Assembly: GCF_004135205.1 (NCBI RefSeq)
Contig: NZ_CP035490.1
Span: forward strand, 6,129,501 to 6,193,500
Length of the DNA stretch: 64,000 nucleotides
DNA from: Hahella sp. KA22
Lineage (GTDB): Bacteria > Pseudomonadota > Gammaproteobacteria > Pseudomonadales > Oleiphilaceae
Direction: 5' to 3'
Both the position numbers and the translations under genes were made by a program. Each line of letters begins with the position of its first letter. Within the stretch, counting starts at the first letter, position 1. This document shows positions 49,739-57,025 of the stretch, in pieces. Under the pieces are notes generated by a model. That model was given only the letters and a program-made list of their open reading frames with translations. It had not been told where the DNA came from and did no database searches.

Positions 49739-50641
49739 ATGAGCAAAAATACAAAGCAATACTTTGCCGTCTTCGGGGATGTCCATGGAAGAGTCGCGTT
49801 AATGTATGCCGCGTCGCTATTATGGCAGAGAGAAACGGGAATTCAGCTCACAGGCATTCTGCAGGTGGGCGATATGGGCGCTTTCCCAGATCCCCTTAAT
49901 GTCGACGACGCAACCAGACAGCACGCAAAAGTTGATCCTGATGAATTAGGCTTCAGTCAGTTCTGTGCACACAGCCAAGACGCAGAACTGTTCCTTAAGC
50001 CTGCTAACTCTCCTCCAACATACTTTGTCAGGGGTAATCACGAAGACTTTGATTATCTATCACAGTTTAAGTCTCCTGCACATGTAGACAAATATGGAAA
50101 AATAAACTTTATCCCTGATGGACATTGGGTACATCTGGCTTCGCACACTACAATTGGAGCATTTGGAGGAATCCCTCCTGTTATTGAAACAAAACGAAGA
50201 GGAAAAAAGAGCAAGAAGACCTATAAAAAGTCAAAATTAAAGTCGTTGAATGATCCAAGGCTTTTCACTGAAGAGTTTGCTAGAACAGCTTTCAATAAAG
50301 AAAACAAGCTGGATATTCTATTAACTCATGCAGGGCCTAAATGCGCTTCTCTTTCGGAAGGTTCACTTCTTTTGACAGAACTAACGGAAAGGATAAAGCC
50401 TAAAATTCATATCTTTGGGCACCACCACAAAGTCATTCCACCCTGTGAAGGGCCTGCAGGCAACATATTGATCGGGCTGGAGCACTTCAAGTTTGACTCG
50501 TCCAAGGAAAAAATTATTAAGGGTTCATGGGGCATACTCGTCTTGGACGGATGCTCAGCGGAGTTTACATTTATCGACAGTGAAGACCCTTTTCTTTCAT
50601 ACATAAATTACTTCGACTATAGAAGCTCCCTAACTTTATAA
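49739..50641 (+). CDS. Metallophosphoesterase with a lysine-rich insertion
   Basis: Calcineurin-like phosphoesterase, 300 residues from the ATG at 49739; the longer frame starts inside the previous gene. Metal ligands are in order: GDVHG (Asp14, His16), GDMG (Asp45), GNHED (Asn100, His101), LLTHAGP (His197) and GHHHKV (His228, His230). An insertion at about 152-169 is almost all basic (KRRGKKSKKTYKKSKLK), which could contact nucleic acid. Base composition is AT-richer than the upstream gene, so it may belong with the cassette that follows on the other strand. Substrate unknown. Confidence 0.82.
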   Translation: MSKNTKQYFAVFGDVHGRVALMYAASLLWQRETGIQLTGILQVGDMGAFPDPLNVDDATRQHAKVDPDELGFSQFCAHSQDAELFLKPANSPPTYFVRGNHEDFDYLSQFKSPAHVDKYGKINFIPDGHWVHLASHTTIGAFGGIPPVIETKRRGKKSKKTYKKSKLKSLNDPRLFTEEFARTAFNKENKLDILLTHAGPKCASLSEGSLLLTELTERIKPKIHIFGHHHKVIPPCEGPAGNILIGLEHFKFDSSKEKIIKGSWGILVLDGCSAEFTFIDSEDPFLSYINYFDYRSSLTL

Positions 50642-50643
50642 TC

Positions 50644-51522
50644 TTAGTGTAACGTCAGCTCGACAATAACCTCTCTATTGCACACCACCCGACATTCTTT
50701 ATTCGTTATTTTAAATGCGATCATCACATCTCTAATTTCTGGTCGAACATCTCTAACATCAAAAGAATCAAGAAGCTTCAACTCCGAAAAGCTTAAAATA
50801 CTCTCTGCTGAAATAGAGCTATCATCTAGCACCAGACTAGATATATTTTCGTACCCGGTAGTTTTTTTAATGTAGCGCAGCAGTTTATCATCAGAAGCAT
50901 CTCCCATAATCGCCAAGCGATCAGATATGCTTTGCATTTCAAACCATTCCCGGCCCCTCCATAAATCAAAGCCAACCCTCCCCTGTAAAGAGTTTGCTTT
51001 TTCGAAGTAGTTCCCTTTTGCTAGGATAGCGTATACTCTCCCAGTATCACCAAGCCCAATTCGAAAATTAAAATTATCCTCACTATATAACTCTAATGAA
51101 ACAGGCGCACCATTCCGCCACACATACTCTTGTGAAAGGTCATTTTCTTGGAGCATAAGAAACTCTATGCCCCCCAAAAATGTCCAGTTAGCTTCATGAA
51201 TAAGAACTCCTTCACTATAGTATTTTTCTTCAACGCAGAAACCTCTATCAAAATCAAATACATTACCAGACAGCGGCTTACCTTTATAAGAAACAGGCTC
51301 TTTATCAATTTCTAAAAAAGCCATATCCAGATATATGTCTGATGACGCAATATTAGACCAATATACATTTTTATACTCTTCTTCCACTTTCCCATTTACT
51401 ACTACATCCCCTCTCACATGTCCATCTGATAATCGGGTAAACGCAACGCCGGTGAACACTTCGTGTTTATAGAGAAGGATTCCATTTTTTTCGGTTAGCT
51501 TATCGATTAAAACTCTTAGCAT
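50644..51522 (-). CDS. Hypothetical protein, third gene of AT-rich cassette
   Basis: 292 residues, not recognised. No signal peptide or membrane helix. The first half is beta-rich with alternating aromatic residues (GVAFTRLSDGHVRGDVVVNG, EEKYYSEGVLIHEANWTF), faintly like YwqK/MORN-type repeats; the last third (ISSLVLDDSSISAESILSFSELKLLDSF) looks a little like a leucine-rich or helical segment. Forty-one bases after the L7/L12-like gene and convergent with the phosphoesterase, 2 bases apart. Codon use is AT-rich. Real gene, judged from length and operon position. Confidence 0.6.
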   Translation of the reverse strand: MLRVLIDKLTEKNGILLYKHEVFTGVAFTRLSDGHVRGDVVVNGKVEEEYKNVYWSNIASSDIYLDMAFLEIDKEPVSYKGKPLSGNVFDFDRGFCVEEKYYSEGVLIHEANWTFLGGIEFLMLQENDLSQEYVWRNGAPVSLELYSEDNFNFRIGLGDTGRVYAILAKGNYFEKANSLQGRVGFDLWRGREWFEMQSISDRLAIMGDASDDKLLRYIKKTTGYENISSLVLDDSSISAESILSFSELKLLDSFDVRDVRPEIRDVMIAFKITNKECRVVCNREVIVELTLH

Positions 51523-51563
51523 TATCCACCCAATGAAACAACATGAGTTCTCAAAGAATACTT

Positions 51564-51851
51564 TTACGAGCCATTTACTCCAGCGTAAAGCCTTATCGCC
51601 ACTTCCGCGCCAGCACTTTCAAGCATAATGGAGTCTAATATAAGCTGTCTCTTTCCACCTTTCGACACTACAACAGGCTCCTCTTTCAAGAGGCTCTTAA
51701 CTTCCACTGTAGACATGCCGGTCAGGCGTATAATTGCCATCACAACCTTTCCGATACGCTCACCAACATCTTCTATCACTAGAATGTATCCATCATCAAA
51801 GCCCTCGATTATCTTTATTTCCTCGCTTATAAAATTACTGATAAACCTCAT
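51564..51851 (-). CDS. Stand-alone ribosomal L7/L12 C-terminal domain-like protein
   Basis: 95 residues from the ATG at 51851, which overlaps the upstream stop by 17 bases; the frame also runs 20 codons further up, inside the previous gene. After about 15 residues it aligns by eye with the L7/L12 C-terminal domain: a glycine in IEDVGERI, then KVVMAIIRLTGMSTVEVKSL matching the [20 protein letters not shown] pattern, a proline where expected, and AGAEV near the end, all in register with one gap. That domain binds translation factors. The N-terminal ribosome-binding half of L7/L12 is absent. The role is unknown. Confidence 0.7.
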   Translation of the reverse strand: MRFISNFISEEIKIIEGFDDGYILVIEDVGERIGKVVMAIIRLTGMSTVEVKSLLKEEPVVVSKGGKRQLILDSIMLESAGAEVAIRLYAGVNGS

Positions 51852-52518
51852 CTTTTCCCCAAAACCCTGGAGTATAGTTAATTTTATATTCTGAGCTATT
51901 AACCTCGGCAAGGAGCCCAGTCAAAGCGACTCTTGCATCTATTGAAAGACTATCCATAGAGAAACCTGGATAGGCCAATTCAACCATATCTTCAACTGTT
52001 GCGCTTTTTAAGAAAGCATCATTCTCCACTAAAAAGCATCTATAAAACCTATATGCTATATATCGCCTGGATGAAGCCACCACGTCGTTGACAAATACGG
52101 GAGAGAATTCTCGATAACGCATTGTAAATCTAACATTCTCCGAGCGGTAGCTTAAACTTTCATCATATAAAGCCAAAGAACCAGCAACAGTATCTGCATC
52201 GTCATATGACAGGTTAGGCATAATCTGAATAAATATCCCATCTCCTCTATCAATCAATGGCCACTCCTTCACAGGCGTACGCAACATACTTTCAACTGAT
52301 ATGGATATCACTCTGCAGTTTGCGCGCCGCCATTCGGCAGCCTCCACTTTTCCTCCGATAACATCGCGAAAGAATGCCATCAAATATCTTCGTTGGCTCT
52401 CATCAACAACACTTTCCAAGTACCGGTATGCTGAAAATTTATCTTCCCGCATAATTCTTCTTATTCTTTCAAGCAAGAAGTCTGGAAATTCATTTAAGTT
52501 GCTTATTTTTTCCATCAT
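51835..52518 (-). CDS. Hypothetical protein, first gene of AT-rich cassette
   Basis: About 227 residues from ATG at 52518 (ATGATG; 52515 is as good; the frame opens at a GTG at 52527). Not recognised. Soluble; helical N-terminus (EFPDFLLERIRRIMREDKF), a middle beta-rich part (GDGIFIQIMPNLSYDDADTV) and a charged C-terminus. AT-rich like its partners. Its stop codon overlaps the start of the L7/L12-like gene, so the two are probably translated together in fixed ratio, which suggests a complex. Confidence 0.6.
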   Translation of the reverse strand: MMEKISNLNEFPDFLLERIRRIMREDKFSAYRYLESVVDESQRRYLMAFFRDVIGGKVEAAEWRRANCRVISISVESMLRTPVKEWPLIDRGDGIFIQIMPNLSYDDADTVAGSLALYDESLSYRSENVRFTMRYREFSPVFVNDVVASSRRYIAYRFYRCFLVENDAFLKSATVEDMVELAYPGFSMDSLSIDARVALTGLLAEVNSSEYKINYTPGFWGKDEVYQ

Positions 52519-52611
52519 ACCTATCACGAATATCTTTCATTACTTCCGGCGCACCAAAAGATAAAGAATCACTATTCTCCACTGCTACATGAGGTCGACA
52601 TTCTATCTCAC

Positions 52612-53376
52612 CTAACGCGCAACATACCGCCCATTAGCCGCATCATCCAACAGCTGTTCCAGCAAGCCGTTTTCCTGGACTATTTTGAGTCCCTTATTGA
52701 AGGCGTTGCGCATTTTTTCTCCGCGTGGATTTTTGGTGAAGATAAGGCGATAAGGCCAGGATTCGATGGGGGTCGGGTGGTAGGTGATGAGATTGGATTC
52801 CTGGGGAAAGTTTTTGTGCAGGATATACAGGCCGACGTATTTATCCAGGGAGAAGGCGTTGATGCGGCCGTTGAGCAGCTTGGCGAAATTGAGGCGCTCA
52901 TCGGATACGACTTCCATTTCAAGATTAATTCCCTGCTCTTTGGCGGCTTCAAACCAGGGGTAGCTGGCGCTCATCAGTCCGCCGAATTTGAGTCCTACAA
53001 GATCTTTGTAGTCACGCCACTGCATAGGCCGCGCTTTGGCGTAAAAGAACACGGCGGAGCCTTCAAAGATCACATCGGAAAACAGGTAAATTTTTTCCCG
53101 TTCTTCGGTTTTCACCCAAAGAATAGAGGTATCCCAAAGTCCATTTTCCACAAACAACGCCACCCGGTTCCACGGGAAAAAGCCAACTTCCACCTCCACA
53201 TTCGCGGCATTGAAACAGACTTCCGCAATATGCGCCGCCAGGCCGTAATGCCGTAGTTCTTCGGGGAGATAGGGCGGCCATTCGCCAATAGCGATGCGCG
53301 CCGTCTCAGCGGCGGATGCGGTATGCCCGGCGAGGATGAGCAACAATGCCAGGACTACGCTACGAGTTCGCGCCAT
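52612..53376 (-). CDS. Orphan periplasmic solute-binding protein (SBP_bac_3 family)
   Basis: 254 residues with signal peptide (MARTRSVVLALLLILAGHTASA). Binding-protein fold: RIAIGEWPPYLPEELRHYGLAAHIAEVCF, VEVGFFPWNRVALFVENGLWD, and the hinge return SVFFYAK-like GSAVFFYAKARPMQW. No transporter genes nearby. It is the second such orphan within 6 kb, with the accessory block between them; the two are clearly different in sequence. GC is back to the local average. Confidence 0.82.
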   Translation of the reverse strand: MARTRSVVLALLLILAGHTASAAETARIAIGEWPPYLPEELRHYGLAAHIAEVCFNAANVEVEVGFFPWNRVALFVENGLWDTSILWVKTEEREKIYLFSDVIFEGSAVFFYAKARPMQWRDYKDLVGLKFGGLMSASYPWFEAAKEQGINLEMEVVSDERLNFAKLLNGRINAFSLDKYVGLYILHKNFPQESNLITYHPTPIESWPYRLIFTKNPRGEKMRNAFNKGLKIVQENGLLEQLLDDAANGRYVAR

Positions 53377-53515
53377 AAGCTACTGAGACTCTTCAGAGGT
53401 TATTCTGTCTAAAAAGCATAAACAGCGACACTCCAGGGGGCAAGTTGGCGCGTTTTTCTGGAACCGCTAATAAGCGTCATTCTTCAACTACACTAAAGGT
53501 CATAGGAAATAGTCG

Positions 53516-54034
53516 TTGATTGTCTTGGAGCCTATTCTCGTGACAACTCGTTCTATACTGCGCATCTACCATAAACTCCAAACCGCGTGGCGACTTCCGC
53601 GTCAGGAGAAGCTGTGGCTGGCGTTTTTGTTTCCTTACAGCGCGCTGGTGCGTGTGATGATTTGGAGTTTACCGTTTCGACGTTTCGCCTGGATATTGGG
53701 GCGCGTGACTGCGAATCATGAGGCGCTGTTTCACGCCCCTGCGGAGCAGCAATTATTGGCGCGACGCATCGGCGCCGTCTGCCGTTTGGTCGCCCGCTAT
53801 ACGCCGTGGGAGTGCAAGTGTCTGGCGCAAGCGATTATGGCCAGGACGCTACTGGGGTTTTATAAGACGCCTTACGTCATCCACCTGGGCGTTCTTAAAG
53901 AAAGCAGTTCCAGCGGCAGTTTGAAAGCCCATGCCTGGCTCAGAGTCGATGACGCCATCATTACCGGCGGAGCGGACAGCGAGAGCTATGTGAAGGCTTC
54001 CACCTACCTGCCGCGCGTTTTATCATCCGAGTAA
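53516..54034 (+). CDS. Lasso-peptide B2-type (McjB C-terminal) transglutaminase-fold protease
   Basis: 172 residues from TTG at 53516 (AGGA upstream); GTG at 53540 after GGAG is an alternative start. The C-terminal half matches the McjB/B2 domain that cuts leader peptides in lasso-peptide synthesis: ECKCLAQAIMARTLL (Cys102), IHLGVLKES, KAHAWLRVDD (His139, Asp145). A hydrophobic N-terminal part (about 30-62) resembles the usual region before the domain. No lasso cyclase, precursor, B1/RRE or exporter gene is visible nearby. Convergent with a sulfotransferase gene, overlapping by 12 bases. Confidence 0.82.
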   Translation: MIVLEPILVTTRSILRIYHKLQTAWRLPRQEKLWLAFLFPYSALVRVMIWSLPFRRFAWILGRVTANHEALFHAPAEQQLLARRIGAVCRLVARYTPWECKCLAQAIMARTLLGFYKTPYVIHLGVLKESSSSGSLKAHAWLRVDDAIITGGADSESYVKASTYLPRVLSSE

Positions 54035-55015
54035 TTGTCGGTGTGATTGCAGGCGTGAATAAATCTCCTGCAAGGCCAATCTCATGGCTGGATAGTGTTG
54101 CTCAAGCTGCGCATCCAGACGTTTTATCTCGTCCTTTGCGTCACGCGCTGCGTATGTAGACTCGCCTTTCGAATAGCGCTGGGTCGCCGCCAGCATATCC
54201 TGCTCTAAACCTGAATACGGCTCCAAGCCGAAATGCTCCGCCAGCGCCGCTGACGCGCCTGCGATGGATTCATACCCCATCACCCGCGCTGACGCATCAG
54301 ACGCCAACGCCGCCAACATCGCCTGGGCGAATCCCAAGTACGTCCCAGCCGCGGCGCCAAGCAATTTTACATCCGCTGATTGCGCCTCTGATTGCTGCGG
54401 AGCCAACAAAGACGCATCCGGTAGTAGCTCAGCGTTGGCGCCAGTAAATAATGGCGGTGGCGGCCAGTCTGCGGTGAGCCATTTGGGGGTTCCCCGCAGC
54501 AATGACTCCAACACGGATAAATAATCGCGATAAAGACAAAGCGACGGGCAACTAAATGCGCGCTGATAAAGATCAACATGCATCAGGTTCCAGGAAGACA
54601 ACTTGATCACCAGACGCCGCCCGGTCTCCCCCGCCCACTGCGCCCAAAGGCCAACGCAACGGCGCAGCGCTGCTACCTTGTGCGAGGGGGATAGCCGTTG
54701 ATGACGCACAATCTGGTTGAGCAGAAACGGCTCACCCAACACCAGTGTTCGCGGATGCTGCTTCAACATCTGACACACTAAAGTGGAGCCGCATCGACTG
54801 GTATGAAAGATCAAGCCCGCAGGTTGAGTTTCCACGCCTTCCCCAATCAGCAGCTCATCAAAAGGGGTCAGCCCGGCGCACTGCTCCTCTTGCGGCAGCG
54901 CCTCCACCGCCTCATGAAAAAATCCCGGCCGCAACGCCAGTCGGTCGGGATTAATCCACCGTAACAGCAGGCGCTCGTTCGCCGTGGTTAATTCATAGGG
55001 AATCAGCATCGACAC
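54023..55015 (-). CDS. Sulfotransferase family protein
   Basis: 330 residues. The PAPS 5'-phosphosulfate loop is visible as IFHTSRCGSTLVCQML (about 69-84), followed by LVLGEPFLLNQIV and, further on, the 3'-phosphate region WNLMHVDLYQRAF...LYRDYLSVLESLL. First codon GTG at 55015; an ATG at 55009 with AAGG 10 bases upstream may be the true start. Similar sulfotransferases occur beside B2-type proteins in other proteobacteria (from memory). Substrate unknown. Confidence 0.8.
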   Translation of the reverse strand: MSMLIPYELTTANERLLLRWINPDRLALRPGFFHEAVEALPQEEQCAGLTPFDELLIGEGVETQPAGLIFHTSRCGSTLVCQMLKQHPRTLVLGEPFLLNQIVRHQRLSPSHKVAALRRCVGLWAQWAGETGRRLVIKLSSWNLMHVDLYQRAFSCPSLCLYRDYLSVLESLLRGTPKWLTADWPPPPLFTGANAELLPDASLLAPQQSEAQSADVKLLGAAAGTYLGFAQAMLAALASDASARVMGYESIAGASAALAEHFGLEPYSGLEQDMLAATQRYSKGESTYAARDAKDEIKRLDAQLEQHYPAMRLALQEIYSRLQSHRQLLG

Positions 55016-55089
55016 CTATCCTTACTCGCTTTTGACAACCCCATGAATATTAGCGGGTTTCTTCCTGAAGGATCGAGCCTCTTACTCTC

Positions 55090-55794
55090 CTACGCCTGCA
55101 TTTTCATATCAAACACCAGCACTTCCGCATTATCCGCGTTGGTGAAAGTGAGCTGACTGACGTTTTCCAGGGCCGCGCCATCGCCTCCCGTCAGCGCTTC
55201 CCCGTTCAGCTCCACACTCCCTTTGACGACCTGCACCCACACGCCTCGCTGCGGATCGATATCGAGAGAGACAGATTCTGCGCCATTAAGACGGGCGGCG
55301 TACAGATTAACGTCCTGATGGATCGTCACCGAGTCTTGCGCGCCATTGCGGCTGCCGATCAGACGAAAGACGCCGGTCATGGATTCCTGCGCGAACGCCT
55401 TCTGTTCATACCCCGGTTTCAGCCCTTTTTGCTCCGGGTGAATCCAGATTTGCAGGAACTCCACGCCTTCTGTGCGCGAATGATTGTATTCGCTATGGCG
55501 AATGCCGGTTCCCGCGGTCATCCGTTGCAGTTCACCCGGTACGATAATAGAGCCGTTGCCGATGCTGTCTTTGTGCTCCAACGCGCCGGAAACGACATAG
55601 GAAATAATTTCCATATCGCTATGCCCATGCGTATCGAAGCCTGCGCCAGGCGTCACTTGATCCTGATTGATCACGCGCAAGGGACCAAAGCCCATGTGTG
55701 CAGGATCGAAGTAGTGTCCGAATGAAAAAGTATGTTTTGAGTGCAGCCAACCGAAGTTGGCGACGCCACGCTCGTGTGCTCGACGAATGTTCAT
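55090..55794 (-). CDS. Pirin family protein
   Basis: Bicupin metalloprotein of the pirin/YhhW type; some have quercetin dioxygenase activity. 234 residues from the ATG at 55794, which has GGAGGAG 6 bases upstream; an earlier frame start at 55854 is unlikely. N-terminal cupin metal ligands: FDTHGHSDMEIISYV (two His), GIRHSEYNHS (His) and a Glu in this stretch. C-terminal cupin lacks ligands, as usual. Divergent from a LysR-type regulator gene that probably controls it; a perfect dyad lies between. Confidence 0.92.
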   Translation of the reverse strand: MNIRRAHERGVANFGWLHSKHTFSFGHYFDPAHMGFGPLRVINQDQVTPGAGFDTHGHSDMEIISYVVSGALEHKDSIGNGSIIVPGELQRMTAGTGIRHSEYNHSRTEGVEFLQIWIHPEQKGLKPGYEQKAFAQESMTGVFRLIGSRNGAQDSVTIHQDVNLYAARLNGAESVSLDIDPQRGVWVQVVKGSVELNGEALTGGDGAALENVSQLTFTNADNAEVLVFDMKMQA

Positions 55795-55875
55795 ACTGTC
55801 TCCTCCTGTATTCGTTGCATGGAGACAGTTTAAGCGCTTCAAATCTGTAAACAATTAGTCATAAATAAGCCATAG

Positions 55876-55894
55876 TGTCGCAAAATATGCGACA
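55876..55894. promoter_or_regulatory. Candidate LysR operator between the pirin and LysR genes
   Basis: TGTCGCA (55876-55882) and TGCGACA (55888-55894) form a perfect dyad with a 5-base centre, in the 201-base gap between two divergent genes. It fits the dyad type bound by LysR regulators. Assignment is by position and symmetry only. Confidence 0.5.
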
Positions 55895-55995
55895 ATTTTT
55901 GAGCACTCAAGCCAATATCTGTGCACGCACAACAGTATTTGTACACGCAAAACAAAGGCTGAACCGCAAACATCAACGGCGATTGAGAGGAAGCA

Positions 55996-56910
55996 ATGGA
56001 CAAACTGGCGGGGCTCACAGCCTTCGTAAAGGTGGCCGAAGCAGAGAGCTTCGCCAAAGCGGCGCGCGAGATGGGACTGTCCCGCTCTCAGGTGAATCGA
56101 CAGGTGATTGCGCTGGAAGACGAACTAGGCGTCACCCTGCTGGCTCGCACGACGCGTCAGGTCTCCCTCACTCCAACCGGACAGGCGTTTTATCTGCGCG
56201 CCAAATCCATTCTTAACGATCTGCAGGAAGCGGAAACCGCCATTCAATCCGATCATGCGGAGCCTCAAGGCGATTTGAAAATCAACGCGCCCATGTCTTT
56301 CGGCACGATGCATTTGAGTTCCGCCCTGGCGGACTTCATGACACGCTACCCCAACATCCGCGTACACCTGGTGTTGGACGACCGTTTCGTCGATCCGGTT
56401 TCGGAAGGCTTCGACATTACAGTGAGAGTGGCGGAAACCCGCGAAGCGCCATCGTTGATTGAGCACACCATCGTGGAAGCAAAACGTTTGCTGTGCGCGT
56501 CGCCGGGATATCTGCAACAGCATGGTCGGCCCCGCACGATCAAAGAACTCGCCAGCCGCCCCTGTCTGCATTACGGCAACCTCGCCTCCGGCTACACATG
56601 GCGACTACGTCGCGGCGACGCCGCGGAAACCAGCGTACGGGTGAACGGGGTGCTGTGCTGCAATAACGCGGAAGCCCTGCGCGACGCCGCCGTGGCGGGG
56701 CTTGGCGTCGCCTTGTTGCCCACGTTTATCGCTGGCCCGGAGTTGCAGACGGGGCGTCTGGTGAGCGTGCTGCCGGAATATCAGGCGCCACCGGTTTATC
56801 TGAGCCTGTTATACCCGCCTAACCGGCATTTGGCGGCCAGAGTCCGCGTCTTCGTCAAGTTCATGCAGGATCGTTTTGGCGATCCGCCCTATTGGGATTT
56901 GATTTCGTGA
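55996..56910 (+). CDS. LysR-family transcriptional regulator
   Basis: 304 residues. Winged helix at the N-terminus: DKLAGLTAFVKVAEAESFAKAAREMGLSRSQVNRQV, then LEDELGVTLLARTTRQVSLTPTG; C-terminal LysR substrate domain (about 88-295). Close in type to regulators found next to pirin and oxidoreductase genes. AGGAAGC precedes the ATG. It likely acts on the divergent pirin gene; the effector is not known. Confidence 0.93.
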   Translation: MDKLAGLTAFVKVAEAESFAKAAREMGLSRSQVNRQVIALEDELGVTLLARTTRQVSLTPTGQAFYLRAKSILNDLQEAETAIQSDHAEPQGDLKINAPMSFGTMHLSSALADFMTRYPNIRVHLVLDDRFVDPVSEGFDITVRVAETREAPSLIEHTIVEAKRLLCASPGYLQQHGRPRTIKELASRPCLHYGNLASGYTWRLRRGDAAETSVRVNGVLCCNNAEALRDAAVAGLGVALLPTFIAGPELQTGRLVSVLPEYQAPPVYLSLLYPPNRHLAARVRVFVKFMQDRFGDPPYWDLIS

Positions 56911-57025
56911 CATTCTCCACAAGTTTCTGAAATAAGACCGCATTTTCTAGCGAAATTAAATATTTATGTAACATTATCCCTCTATCTTCCGCGCGACTTT
57001 CACAGGCAGGACAGAGAAAGGAATA

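Noticed and set aside
56911-57025. Pho box upstream of phoD
   Set aside because: No pair of CTGTCAT-like repeats at 11-base spacing is visible.
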